Of a stretch of DNA of 64,000 nucleotides, positions 22,790 through 33,458 are shown one piece after another (within the stretch, counting starts at the first letter, position 1; every line of letters begins with the position of its first letter). The stretch spans positions 24,402,315-24,466,314 of the forward strand of contig CM038040.1 in the NCBI GenBank assembly GCA_021397845.1. The letters run 5' to 3'. The notes below the pieces were generated by a model. The model was given only the letters and a program-made list of their open reading frames with translations, searched no databases and was not told the DNA's origin. The position numbers and the translations under genes were made by a program. The DNA comes from Areca catechu (taxonomy: Eukaryota; Streptophyta; Magnoliopsida; Arecales; Arecaceae).

Positions 22790-23440
22790 GTTAGCCCTCC
22801 GAGGATCATCCAAGATTATCCCTCGCTTCTATGTAAACCAACATTTTTGTTGGCTCAATTCATCTTTTAGACAAAGATCCTCTTAAGGGTAAGCCCTCGC
22901 TTCTTGATTTACAATGTCTTCGGCCCGATAATCGTAGTGGTGGCTTCAAGGATCCTCTTGGATTAGCCCTCGCTTCCTTATCCAAGCAAAATCTCCATCG
23001 GCCCAGTTCACCTTTCAGATGAAGGGCTTTCAAGGGTCCTCTTAAGAGATTAGCCCTCACTTCTTGGCTAAGCAAGCCCAAATAATTCTTCGAGGCTATA
23101 AGGGCCCTCTTATAGGATTAGCTCTCCGAGGATCATCTAAGATTATCTCTCGCTTCTTGGACAACCAAGATTTTTATCAGCTCAATTCATCTTAAGGACG
23201 AAGGGCCTTCGAGGTCCTCCTAAAGGAATAGCCCTCGCTTCTTAGTCACTGAGGGCTTCGACCCAGATACTTGCTTGGAGGCTCCGAGGGTTCTCTTAAA
23301 GGATTAGCCCTCTTAGGGTCATCTAAGGTTATCCATTGCTTCTCAAACAATCAAAATTTTCATTGGCTCAATTCTGTCTTAAGGACGAAGGGCCTTCAAG
23401 GGTTCTCTTAAGAGGTTAGCCCTTGCTTCTTGGTTGTCAA
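22790..23440. repeat. Tandem array, about 8 copies of a 70-100-bp unit
   Basis: The core (A/T)(A/G)(G/T)CCCTCGCTTCTT recurs near 22820, 22893, 22967, 23055, 23143, 23231, 23332 and 23417. Each is preceded by GGTCCTCTTAAGGGTTAG-like sequence and several by GACGAAGGGCCTTCGAGG. The copies are diverged, so the array is old. Confidence 0.8.
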
Positions 23441-24109
23441 AATCTTCGGCCCATGTTATTGTAGCGAAGCTTCATTCATCCTGCAAACATTGTTTGATAA
23501 AAGAAATTTGCTTTTTACTGAAAAAAATGACTATCCATTACTGATAGTTATATTCAGAGGTTCTCCGACTTTCATGGCCGAGGTAAGGAGCTCCATCGAG
23601 CTACTTCAAGTGATAAGTCCCAGGCTAACAACCTCGTCCACTTGATAGGAGCCTTCCCAATTCGGGGATGACTTTTCTCGATCATTTTGGTTGGCTCCAT
23701 CAGGCTTCAAGATTCACCACCGAGTTGCCCCCTAGTAATGGCATTTATCATCCTAGCTGTAGATCAATTTTCCGTAGCTTCTCCCTACCAAGGTGATCCA
23801 GGCTTCGTGGAACTCGACTTCAGGAGCTTAGCTTCCATCTTGGTTTTCGTTTCTCATAGGCTTGAGGACCTACAAGAAAGAACAGGGTGATGGATGAGGG
23901 CTTCAAGTCATCCTACCATGGAACCTTCTAGATCTGGAATTTCTTTGGAGCTCAAGTTTCGTGGAGCTCGGCTTTGAAAAATCAGCCTCCACCTTGGCCT
24001 TGGACTTGGTAGCTTGGCCTTAATTTTTCTTCTTCACCTTAGTTCGGACTTAGTCTTCACCTCGACTTTGAGCTTAGTGACTCGGCCTTGGTTCTGTTCT
24101 TGGGCTTCA

Positions 24110-24290
24110 CCTCAGCTTGAGATACCTCGGTTCGGTTGAAGTGCCTTGGCTCAGTTAAAGTGCCTTGGCTTTGGAATGCATTGACTCGGAGTACCTTGGC
24201 TCGACATTGAAGTGCCTTGGTTTTAGAATGCATTGACTCGAAATACCCCGGCTCGATATTGAAGTGCCTTGGGTTTGAGCTCGGTAACTT
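24110..24290. repeat. Short tandem array, GAAGTGCCTTGG unit
   Basis: GAAGTGCCTTGG appears near 24139, 24208 and 24262. It is interleaved with GAATGCATTGACTCG, which occurs twice. The unit is about 55-70 bp. Confidence 0.75.
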
Positions 24291-24369
24291 GGCCTTGGTT
24301 TTGATTTTAGACTTCACCTCGGTCTCAACTTGGGATACGTCGGCTTTGAGCTTTGGTGGCTCGACCTTA

Positions 24370-25300
24370 AAAGTCCTGCTCCTGTATGGCCTCCTAGCTC
24401 AAGGAAGCTATTCTGCAACTTGAAGAGGAAGTCATCGTGCCTGCTGAGGAACACACCTTCGAATGTAGCAAGGATTGTGCAGTTCGCCCCTACCCCAATG
24501 GTATTCGCAAGAATTCTGATGAAGAGATCCTTGCTGGAAACACGTAAAAGTCTACCATTTCTCCACTAGCTTGCTTAATTTTGGTTCTGTTAACCCTGAA
24601 CATGGTGACTATGGGGGGTATGGGAACTAATTGGATGTTGTAAAGTAACATGATGCCAAATCTGGCAAAACTTCCTCCTCTTATGGCCCAAAGAGATCCT
24701 CACCCATACTTTCCCTATCCATGATGGTGCCATTGACATTTAAGATTGACAAAGTTGTTGGCCGCAGCACCTTACCTTTCTATCCACGGTGCTTAGCCCA
24801 CCACCACTGATGAACCCATTCAAGCCGACGTTGATGCAAAGGCTCTCGAGGAATACATACTTGGTTCGAGCAGCTTGGATGCCAGCATAGATGTTGTAGT
24901 ACAATTTACTAACCATTGTACTAGTCCCGACCCATGCAATTGCTTCCACCATGTCGACAAAGACAAAGCTTTAGTACATGAAGTCGACAATGATGAAAGG
25001 GTCGCCATCGAAGAGGACCGGGCCTTGCAATTATGGCCGCCACTCCGAACCCTCAAGCACATGTCGCCGGCCTTGCCATAAGTGATTGCAACTTGGACAT
25101 CAACGCTCATGGCCAAGGTCATGATGAGCACCAGCTTCGTAGCGCATGAACCTCGAATTTCGGATGTTGATGCTATAGATGAAGGATGGGGTGTCGGGAT
25201 TGTAGATGAGTGAGGTGGTTGAGCTACCACCGCTAAGAAAGCATTGGCAGAAGGCTTTGTAGGATTGGGCTAGCATGCATGAAGAGTCAGAGCTTGTGCT
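24370..25300 (-). pseudogene. Berberine bridge enzyme-like (BBE/FAD-linked oxidase) gene fragment
   Basis: Minus-strand frames give BBE-family blocks in order. First comes SYKAFCQCFLSGGSSTTSLI with YNPDTPSFIYSINIRNSRF (about 25285-25160). Then QVAITYGKAGDMCLRVRSGGH (the FAD-domain RVRSGGH motif). Then SVDMVEAIAWVG/YYNIYAG and GLNGFISGGG. Then NVNGTIMDRESMGEDLFW (about 24740-24660), VTMFRVNRT and finally TILATFEGVFLSR (about 24470). At least four frame shifts separate them. The family uses bicovalent FAD; the flavin-attaching His and Cys environment is not intact here. The fragment is intronless and lacks the C-terminal BBE domain. It follows the HSP70 fragment directly on the same strand. Confidence 0.8.
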
Positions 25301-25840
25301 TATCGATCGTATCATGGTGCAAAGGAACTGGGATGCAACTTCAAGAGTGTTGCAACCGATTCCCTTCTTGTGCTTGAGCTTGAACTTGGCAATGAAGTGG
25401 TTGATGAGGTGATTGTCGAAGTCCTTGCCATCGAGGTGCATTTCTCTAGCAGTGATCTTGACTTCAAATATCCCTTCCTCAATGACAAGGAGGGAGATGT
25501 TGAAGGTGCTACCGCCGAGATCGAAGGTGAGGACATTGTGTTCCTCGCCATGGCCAGCCTTCTTGTTGAGGCCGGTGATAGAGACCAAGACCTTGCTAGC
25601 CTAGCACTGGGGGTTGTCAAAGTAGGCCAGGATGGTGACAACAACATCCTCAGAGTGGCCAAGGAAGGCTTTGGCGATCTCGCACATCTTGGAGAGAAAC
25701 ATGGAGATCTCCTTGAAGCGCTTCTGCTAGCCCTTGTAGGTGAGGAAGATAAAGGGCTTGTCGCCAGCAAGGAGTAGCGCATGGACTCAAGTTGGTGTTT
25801 GCCCAAGAAAAGTAGATTGAATCAAGAGGGGTCAAAGAAA
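25300..25840 (-). pseudogene. HSP70 ATPase-domain fragment
   Basis: The minus-strand reading has GDKPFIFLTYKG, then FKEISMFLSKMCEIAKAFLG, then VVVTILAYFDNPQ, then GLNKKAGHGEEHNVLTFDLG and GSTFNISLLVIEEGIFEVK, then HLDGKDFDNHLINHF and FKLKHKK. These are the HSP70 nucleotide-binding-domain blocks (GDKP.I.V.YKGE, KMREIAEAFLG, VVTVPAYFNDSQ, GLDKK, FDLGGGTFDVSLL, GGEDFDNR.V.HF). Between AYFDNPQ and GLNKK about 40 residues of the family are missing. GGSTFN replaces the phosphate-binding GGGTFD. Internal stops occur near its 5' end. It has no introns in this part. It is a dead fragment joined to the BBE fragment at about 25300-25330. Confidence 0.85.
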
Positions 25841-25849
25841 AATTCCTGT

Positions 25850-26690
25850 ACTCTTCTAAAAAGGGTCGTTGGCATGGGATCGAGCACAAGTTACAAAAAT
25901 GCTGAGCTTCATAGAGGAGAAGACCCAAAGGTCATTTGCTCCCCATCCTTTTCTAGGAAAGTGAGAAAAATGCCAGCTCTTTCCTACCTACCTCCTTTAT
26001 ATATTCTCTCTTTTTTTTTGAGTTTGCGGACCTTGCGGCTAACCTCGAGACTGTTGCACTAGAGCAGCGTGAAGCATTTGAAGCTCCTCTACATGGTGCC
26101 ATAGTGTTTGTTCTATGCTTTTTCCTGTAATCGAGCCTAGGCCCTTCCTCTAGCACCAATCTGTCACTACAAAATCTAACTCGACATCGAAGTGGCTGGA
26201 AGAAGGTGGAAGTTGCTAGATAGCAATAGCAGAACTTGCAAAAGAAGTCCCTCACCGGGGTTGGCTTTGGTGGGGACCTTCCGATACTCAAGTCAGGATT
26301 CTGGAACATAAAGGAAGAAGAGAGCATGAGAAAGAAATGATTACATACTTGGGATCCCTTGTAGGCTTCTATTTATAGGAAAAGGCTAAGTGACACTATA
26401 ATGAAGGATTACTAGGTAATGATCCAAGCCTTATCAGATGAGATACACATGTTGCTGGTTTCCCATTTTAATGGAACATGGCAGCTATTGTCTGCCTTAT
26501 CTGCAAGTGACAAACCATTTCCGAAAATCGCGAGATCTCTATCTCGCATACAAGTTGACGTCAAAGCTATTTGGGACATCAACTAAGATTGGTTATAAAG
26601 ATATTTCGGGTCTGCAAGGGAGTTAGGTCGGTTAGCCAAGGCATGCCTACCACATCCAAAGATCTAAGGTAAAATTTATCCCCGTACCAA
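25850..26690. other. Interior of the composite region, retroelement-like non-coding sequence
   Basis: I find no intact coding region. The stretch around 26240-26290 (GGTTGGCTTTGGTGGGGACC, then TCAAGTCAGG) has the look of plant LTR-element untranslated sequence. It might be the remains of the vehicle that moved the gene fragments. This is a weak impression, not an assignment. Confidence 0.3.
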
Positions 26691-26912
26691 TGGGTATATT
26701 TATAAATTTGGCCATATTCCTACATAGGATTACCTCAAGCTAAACATAGTAATATTTTTCTAGTATCATTTTCTGGAAAAAAAATTTACTATCCAAACAT
26801 AGTAAAAGTTATTTTTCCAAACAATCATTTTTCAAGATAAATGATTTCCAGAAATTATTGAATTATCTCATAATCTAACATATTCCAATCAAACGGAGTA
26901 ACGGACCCTTAA

Positions 26913-28121
26913 AGGTGTCATGCTAATGTCTCTTCTTCGGTTCGTGAGGTGACTATCCATCTCCTCTTGCTCTTGGTTTAAAGGAATCATATGCACCCTC
27001 GATTTTTAGAAGGGGTAGCCGGGTAGGTGGATTTGTTTCTATATAAAATGAAGAGAAAGCATCCATTCTAAGAGAACCATACAGAGTGCTTCTCATCACC
27101 TAGCTAACTACCTTTTGGGAGAGTTCATCTTAGAAAAAAAGAGAAAAATAAGATGACAAAGATGATGCCAAACCACATGCAGATGGTGGAAGGATGGGCG
27201 AAAGATGTTTTTGATTGGTATTGTTTCCTCTCACTCTCCATTTTACAAAGAACAGAGTTACATGGAGACAGAGAGAGAGAGAGGATTGTGGATTGTGGAG
27301 TGACAAACAAGCTTGAACTGGGAATTGGGAATTCATTAGGACCCTCCTACTCTCAACTCCTCTATTTCCTGTTTTTTAGATTTTTTTGAAAAATAAAAAC
27401 ATAATTATGATATCATAATGACATCTTGCTGACATCAATGGTCAGACCGACTTGACTGATCAACCTGGGAGCCAGATAGCTTGTCGGTTCATTGTCAGGT
27501 CGACTTTTAGAAACATTGAGCTATAAAGCTTGACAAGTAAACTTCTATATTGATCAAGAATTTAAGTAAAAAAACACATACTCTTAAATCATAATACAAT
27601 CAAATTATAACTGAATATCCAAGTGTGGATTCATTGAATTAATATAAAGTCAAAGTTTCAATAGTGGGAAAACACAATTGCAGTGAACAAGTAAAAGCAT
27701 ATGATTGTCAAGAAGAGTTCAGATAACCAACATTAGATCACTAGTCATAAATTTTTCAAAAGTTCATATGAAGGTTTATTGAATCACTTCAATAATGAAA
27801 ATTCCATCAATTAAAGTCGGTCAATAAGAAAGAAAGTGGCCAAACACATTATACATCAAATTCCGATAGTTTGTATTGTTTCACATTATCTTATAAAGTT
27901 TCACTCATACCCTCGAGGCCATTCATATATTCTCATTGCAAATGCAAGAGTGGCCACTTATATCCTCATTGATAATTCAGATGGGGCACTAATCATCCTA
28001 GTTGCTAGTGCACGTTAGGCCATGCATATCCTCAGAGCCCCTCATACCAGTTGGCCATCGGCCCACATATGCCACCTAGCCAAATGTTTCCTAATCAAAA
28101 TTTGCACGAGACCACTCATGT
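26913..28121. other. Interval without a recognisable gene
   Basis: AT-rich with one (GAGA)n tract near 27270. The short open frames show no domain similarity that I can recognise. Confidence 0.4.
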
Positions 28122-28129
28122 ACCATCTG

Positions 28130-28585
28130 TAAGGCTGAAACCGGATCGGATACCAGTGTATCCATATTCATATTTGTTTTGTTTAACGAATACAGATATG
28201 GATATTAATTGGATATAAAAATTATATCCATATTTGTTTTAAATGGATATGGATATAAATAATGCTGAAAATACAAATATAAGTCAGATAATTAAACAAT
28301 ATGATTATAGAATCAAAGATATTCTTAATTTAATATAAATCAAGTTAATAGTATGTTAATATGCTTACATATTTTTTTTTAAAGTTAATGAGTACTATAT
28401 AAAATTAAATATAATTACGAGCTGAATCGGATATTCGGATATAGATCAGATAGTTGTCTATCGATATCCATATTTTTTTTTTACGAATATGGATGCAGAT
28501 TTCGTCCGATACTCAAATTTATATCCATAGATTCGGATACAAAATCAGATCCAGTTGGATATTATCCAAACTATTTTCACCCCTA
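28130..28585. mobile_element. hAT MITE, 456 bp, GGATAT-rich
   Basis: The flanks ACCATCTG (28122-28129) and ACCACCTG (28586-28593) match at 7 of 8. The left end is TAAGGCTGAAACCGGATCGG and the reversed right end is TAGGGGTGAAAATAGTTTGG. The interior is dominated by GGATAT/ATATCC words, a second subterminal-repeat style distinct from the GGTACC family. Confidence 0.85.
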
Positions 28586-29289
28586 ACCACCTGGCTGGTG
28601 GGTTCCCTTATATCCTAACTGGTAATCCAGATGACGTCAAAAATACCACTCACGGATTACATCTATAACAAGATCAGAGAATTTATAAGAAGACACGACC
28701 AGATAAACCGTAGCATCCAATTCCACCCAACCTGCATTATTACATGAATTGCTGTTTTAAACTACATGAATTGCCGTTTTAAACAACATGAAGAAATTAT
28801 ACAGCACCGAGGTTCGGTAAAGGAGTGCTCATGCATGGAACAAATCTGTTGAACCAAAGACCGACACTTCTTTCATTGAAAAAACGTGTTTTCTTTAACA
28901 AGGGAAAGATGTAAAGAATCAAGACAAAATGGTAAAAAATGTTCATCCGGCAGCAGAACCGTCACATCAGAAATCCATAAAAGACAAAGTACTTTAATGC
29001 CATAAATTGTACAAATAAAATGCCGATATCGAAGAAAAGAAAAACCCAAACAAGATTTATCGTCTAATTCAGGCCCAGAACAGGTGCATTCCACCAAAAA
29101 AACAATAAAAATCCCAAGAAAGATGCTGCCTTGACAGAAAACACCGTGAGAAAGTTCATTTCTCTAACCACAAGATTAGTGGCAACAAACAGTCGATACC
29201 TGGTATTAAACCACCAACCTGCTAACAAGCTAAAACAGGAATATGCGATATGGGACTCCAATCAACTCCTTCAATCGCCTATCAATCTA

Positions 29290-29426
29290 GAGAACAAAAG
29301 AAGCAACAGTTAGGGTTAACGAATAAAGAAAAACCCAAGGGGCGTTACAGTTCTCCACTCGATGGCACCTTCACCTTTATGTCCTTGGCGAAGCGCGGTA
29401 ACTTCACCGCCCAGCTGGTGGTAGAT

Positions 29427-29458
<32 letters not shown>

Positions 29459-29660
29459 GCGAAGCTGGAATTTGATTCTCCCCGGACATTCTTATTTATG
29501 GCAGACAGCGTTCACACTTCGGCCGGTCAACGAGTCAGCTTCAGGGCTTTCGCTGGAAGATAAGTTTAAACCATGGAAAGGGTTTCTTTTTCACCTATCG
29601 TGAAGAAAAGGCGAGCATCGCCGCGCGTCTGCGACCCACCGGGGTTGGTGGAAGGATGAA
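29290..29660 (-). promoter_or_regulatory. CpG-richer island, possible gene 5' end on the minus strand
   Basis: This 370-bp stretch is GC- and CpG-richer than its surroundings. On the minus strand it holds an ATG (MSGENQIPAS, starting near 29491) followed by a proline run from the poly-C tract. After that come frames with ordinary amino-acid composition and a splice-acceptor-like tract (CTAACTGTTGC...TTCTCTAG). I do not recognise the product. It could be the first exon of an unknown gene or a distant 5' exon of the CNGC gene on the same strand. It could also be a captured fragment. The proline-run length and thus the downstream frame are uncertain. Confidence 0.35.
29430..29459. repeat. Poly(G) run of 30
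   Basis: Thirty consecutive G on the plus strand, with no interruption. This is very long for a homopolymer of G in plant DNA, and the exact length is likely to be unreliable. Confidence 0.95.
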
Positions 29661-29754
29661 GGTCTAGTTTTTTACGTGGGGCTTCGCAATGGATTCCAGG
29701 TCTAACATCACATGCCCAACTTTTAGGAAACATATAAATTTTGTATAAAAAATT

Positions 29755-29990
29755 GCTTATTAGTTAGTAGTTTACAATGACTGGATTAAATTATCACTGA
29801 GGAGTGATGCAGTTGATTGTAAAAAAATTTTATAAAAAATTATTTATTAGTCAGTAGTTTATAAAGATTGGATTAAATTATCATTCATGAACGGTGCAGT
29901 TGGTTGTGAGACTTTTTTCACAACCAGCTAGTAGAGATTCGAATCTTGGTTTACATATATTTCGACGAAAAAATCCAAAAATAAAATAAA
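29755..29990 (+). mobile_element. tRNA-like SINE relic with an 87-bp duplication
   Basis: TTATTAGTTAGTAGTTTA...GGATTAAATTATCA...GCAGTTG at 29757 recurs 87 bp later. GGTGCAGTTGGTTGTGAGAC and, further on, GAGATTCGAATCTTGG resemble Pol III A and B boxes. The bounds are approximate and no TSD was found. Confidence 0.45.
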
Positions 29991-30265
29991 AAATCAAAAA
30001 ATAATTTAAAAAAAATTAATAAAAAATTAATAAAATAATCTTGTATCTACTCGGCTGATACTAGTAGTAGTCATCTTTGGATGGGGAATGGCTGCGACAT
30101 TCCCTGATTGGGGTTGGGAGACCGTCTGGGAATGACCATGCCCGGGATCTAACTCCTCCCCCTATTTTTTTAACCAAAAAAAAATATATTAAATTAATTA
30201 TTTGATACAAAGGCGCACATGGCCCTTACAAAATTCTTGGTGTGCCAGCAATTTAAATAAATAAT

Positions 30266-30350
30266 ATTATGGTCGGGCGAGGAGGGAGGCCAGCGAAGGA
30301 TAGCTACACGAAAATTATCCCTCCTTTCCCTTTTATTTAAAAAAAAATCA
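30266..30350 (+). mobile_element. Truncated SINE 3' tail
   Basis: The segment GGTCGGGCGAGGAGGGAGGC...GCTACACG...TTATCCCTCCTTTCCC ending in poly(A) matches, with divergence, the 3' tail of the SINE at 20950-21280 (GGCAGGGCGAGGGCC...GCTACACC...TTATCCCCCATCCC). Confidence 0.6.
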
Positions 30351-31380
30351 AATATTTAAAATATATGTCTGGGGGATCTTTGGTAGTATTTGAATATCTA
30401 AAATTTATTTTTAAAATAAAATTATATATTTTCAAAAAAAATAATTATTTATTCTTGTTATTTTAAATTACTGTTTAGTTAAAAATTTTAAATAACAATT
30501 TTATTTCAATATAATTAATATAATATAGCACATCACATTAAAAATAAAATGAATTAAAATAAATTATTCATGGTCCACCATAAAATACAAATTCTAAAAT
30601 TACAAGAATTGATCGAAATAGCTAAACAGGATGGTCCATCACCATTTTTCTACCTATTTGGGAGAATAATGTAGAATATACTCTTATTCCATTTAGAATA
30701 AGGTAGCCAAGTACCATCTTGATGTTTAATTATGTTTTTATTACTTTTTTAAAATGTATTAACCGTCTTCTTTTTCAAAGTTTTTTTGGTTTGTAATTCG
30801 ACGCTTCCTCGTAAACAATTTATCTAAAAAATTGATTACAAGAAAATTGGCATAATCCACGGAGCAGCAGGCTACCGGGTGAACTAACAAGGACCCATAT
30901 AGAAAGAAAAATAAATTTTATCATATTTAGCTGGTGAAAAAAATATTTTAAAAAAATATAAAAAATAATAATGTTTAATTATAAATAATATTATATGAAA
31001 ATATTATTAAATTTTTAATAATACTTTGAATAAAAAATTTAGATTGATATTTTTTGTCTAACTTATTTGTTGGCCATTTACGTCACACTTATACAAAGGC
31101 TAACAAAAGGGAGTGCTCGTGGATTCGATAAAAAATAAGAGTATTCTTGTTCAATAATAATAAGAAAAACAAATCTATGAAATGGTGCAACATTGAAAAA
31201 TAATGGTGACATAGGTGATGCATGCCCGAAAGGCAAAGGTAAGTAATGGAGAAGGGGATATGGTTAACAAGAGGGTCATATTTACAAACCTTCTAAGCAA
31301 GCAAAAGGACTCGGGCCAGAGCCATCATAGGTAGGAATGCCAATTTGAGGTAAGCAACTTAAACTTAGCATTGTTGCTTT
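30351..31380. other. AT-rich interval, nothing recognised
   Basis: Long A/T-rich stretches with stop-dense frames. No gene or bounded repeat is seen. Confidence 0.4.
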
Positions 31381-31384
31381 GAGG

Positions 31385-32120
31385 AGGTAGTGTCACACCC
31401 CAAATCCGGTACATGGATTGATCATATATCGACACATAAATTCTAGACATTATTCTAGAGATCATACTAGATTTAAGTATACAAGATTCTTCTTCAAAAA
31501 ATAAATTTAAATAACTAAATATCATTAAAATAAATTTATAATAACAAAACGATCAACTCTTTTAATTCATGATAACTAAATGATCGACTTATTCATTACA
31601 TTGGTATCAAAAATAGAACTAACTAAATAATCTAAAAATTCTGATACTTAGTCTCACGCTCGACCCGATCCTTGCTATACATCCTACGACTTTGAAAAAA
31701 ATAGAGAAGTGGGGAATAAGCTTTATAGCCCAATAAGAATTTTTATAGTTACACGAAAAAAAATATGATTTAAAAATAATATATCATGCAACCAAAAATA
31801 TCCAACTATCTCATTTGATAAAATCATGTCTTCTTTTTATGTTCCAGTTTAGTTATCTATCTTCTTTAGGATTCTGGACTAACCACGACATGCTTCAGTC
31901 CATGACTGACAATCTTAGTGTCATACTTCAGATGTGACTAACAAATTTATCGTCATACTTCAATTTATTACAGGCAATATCATTGTTATACTTCAGCCTA
32001 TAACTGACAATCTTAATGTCACACTTCAACCTGTGACTAACAATCTCATCATTGCTTTTAGCCTATGACTGGTAATCTCATTGTCACACTTCAACATGCG
32101 ATTGGCAATCTCAGTAACCA
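31385..32120. repeat. Diverged copy of the CACACCCC repeat family, with minisatellite
   Basis: GTCACACCCCAAATCCGGTACATGG at 31391 and the following ACATAAATTCTAGACATTA and ATTCTAGAGATCATAC are related to the family copy at 35983 (TATCACGCCCCGAATCCAGT..., CATAATTTTAGATATCATCA, AGAGATCATGCC). The copy ends in the 33-bp minisatellite at 31893-32114. The family looks like an LTR or LTR-derived repeat, but its class is uncertain. Confidence 0.55.
31893..32114. repeat. 33-bp minisatellite, about 7 copies
   Basis: The unit CTTCAGCCTATGACTGACAA + TCTTAGTGTCATA repeats at about 33-bp steps with 10-25% divergence between copies (for example 31893, 31926, 31958, 31991 and 32024). Confidence 0.85.
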
Positions 32121-32399
32121 CTGTTGACTACGTTGAAATTGTTGTGCGGTGACTACGTTGGTCATCCCCTCGTAGTTGATGAAAAGAAGGTCAATGGTGA
32201 TAGGACAAATTTTGCAAGGATTTATGTGGAGGTTAATATGACTTGGCAAGTGAAGAGAGGGGTTTGGATTGGTTAGCCAAAGAAGTTCCAATTAATCAAT
32301 AGATTGTGAAGCCATTATCTCTATTTATTGTAAATGTTGCAAATATGGTTGCATGTACTAAGATGTCCAAAACAGTTCTCAAAGCTAATGGAAGTGTCA

Positions 32400-33458
32400 T
32401 AATCTGAAACAAGATTTATGGCAGCTTGGATCTAGAGACTTCCCGTTCACCCGAGAGTGCATCTATTTTTTGAAAGATGGCTTGGGATCGTCTTCCTACG
32501 AGGACTCTTCTCAAGCGTAGAGGTATAGAGCTGCCGGTATCTTGCCCGGTATGTGGTAGTCAGGACGACTCCACTGAGCATGCGATCCTGAGTTGTCCTA
32601 GAGCAGGTTGATTTGGAAGCTTACTGGGAGCTGGTCTTGAGATGTCGATGATGGTTTACGGCTGTGCTCCTTCATCGATTTTCTCCACCTTCCTCGAGTT
32701 CAGCACAGGAGAGTCGTCTCGCTGCTTATATTGCCTATCAGATTTGGCTGTCTAGAAATACGATGATCTTTGAGGCTGAGGCCATCCCGGTCATCGGATT
32801 TTCTAGAGAGCCAGGTTCATGGCGATGGAGTATTACCAGTTTGGCACTGTCGCTTTCCTTATAACTCCAGATTCCTGAGACTCTCATGCTGTATCGACAG
32901 CGGCCCAGAGGGTTAATAACATTTCCTGGGAGCCCCCTCCTCTAGGATTTGTCAAGGTGAACTTTGATGGCAATGTTCGCGGTGCTGATGGTGGTGCAAG
33001 GTATGTCATATGGGATGATGACGAGAGGCTTCTTGCAGCTGAGTAGATTTTTCTTCATGACCTGTATGTCCCAGAAGCGAAACTCAGAGTTGCGTGGGCT
33101 GGCATCATCATAGCTATCCAGTATCTGCATGCTCACAGAATTTTTATTAAGAGTGACTCTTCTATTGTCATTACCTGGATTCAGGACAAGTCGAGTCGTT
33201 GTGATGCCCATCCTCTCATTCACGATATTTGGAAGCTCCTACAGCTTTCCATGATAGCTACAGTCCATCATGTTTATCGAGAGGCAAATTATACCATAGA
33301 CTGGGTTGCCTCCTATATTGCTCAGCATTCTATCGATTGATCATGGTCCCATAATGATAGTATTCCTCTTCTCCTTCAGGAATTTCTTTCTCATGATCTT
33401 TTGGGCTGCCCTTGTACCAGAGCTGTGTAACCGTCCGGCTATATCAAAAAAAAAAAAA
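32400..33458 (+). mobile_element. 5'-truncated L1-type LINE with poly(A) and TSD
   Basis: AAAGCTAATGGAAGTGTCA (32381-32399) and AAAGCATCGGAAGTGTCA (33459-33476) form an imperfect 18-19-bp TSD. The element ends in a run of A. It encodes first a zf-RVT domain (HPRVHLFF...LPTRTLLKRRGIELPVSCPV, CG...EHAILSCPRA). An RNase H-like domain follows (PPPLGFVKVNFDGNVRGADG and later HPLIHDIWKLL, VYREANYTIDWVA). These are the last domains of a plant LINE ORF2. Frame breaks make it non-functional. Confidence 0.88.
32425..33430 (+). pseudogene. LINE ORF2 3' end: zf-RVT and RNase H-like domains
   Basis: The Cys/His pattern CPVCGSQDDSTEHAILSCP is the plant zf-RVT signature (CPxCG...E...HxxxxCP). FVKVNFDGNV gives the first catalytic Asp of the RNase H fold. 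KSDSSIVITWIQ lies near the second acidic position, and HVYREANYTIDWVA fits the (R)EAN..AD.LA block. Reverse transcriptase and endonuclease are absent through 5' truncation. Confidence 0.85.

Larger units (their letters stand above)
22086..26909. mobile_element. Composite region bounded by Tourist-like inverted ends, carrying gene fragments
   Basis: GGTCCGTTTGGTT follows TTAA at 22085-22088. Its inverted partner (reading AACGGACCC, with AATCAAACGG before it) ends just before TTAA at 26909-26912. The GGTCCGTTTGG end with a TAA/TTA target is typical of PIF/Harbinger (Tourist) MITEs. Between the ends lie about 230 bp and 220 bp of AT-rich MITE-like sequence and a 4.4-kb interior with repeat arrays and two captured gene fragments. 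Either one 4.8-kb gene-carrying element is present, or a short MITE was split by a later insertion. The sequence alone does not decide this. Confidence 0.45.

Noticed and set aside
25312..25806. 164-codon Ser/Arg-rich minus-strand frame across the HSP70 fragment
   Set aside because: It is a shifted frame of the HSP70 relic. The true frame shows HSP70 motifs over the same bases.
31893..32114. 33-bp period as a possible CRISPR-like array
   Set aside because: There are no unique spacers between the units, the copies are directly tandem and diverged, and this is plant DNA; it is a minisatellite.
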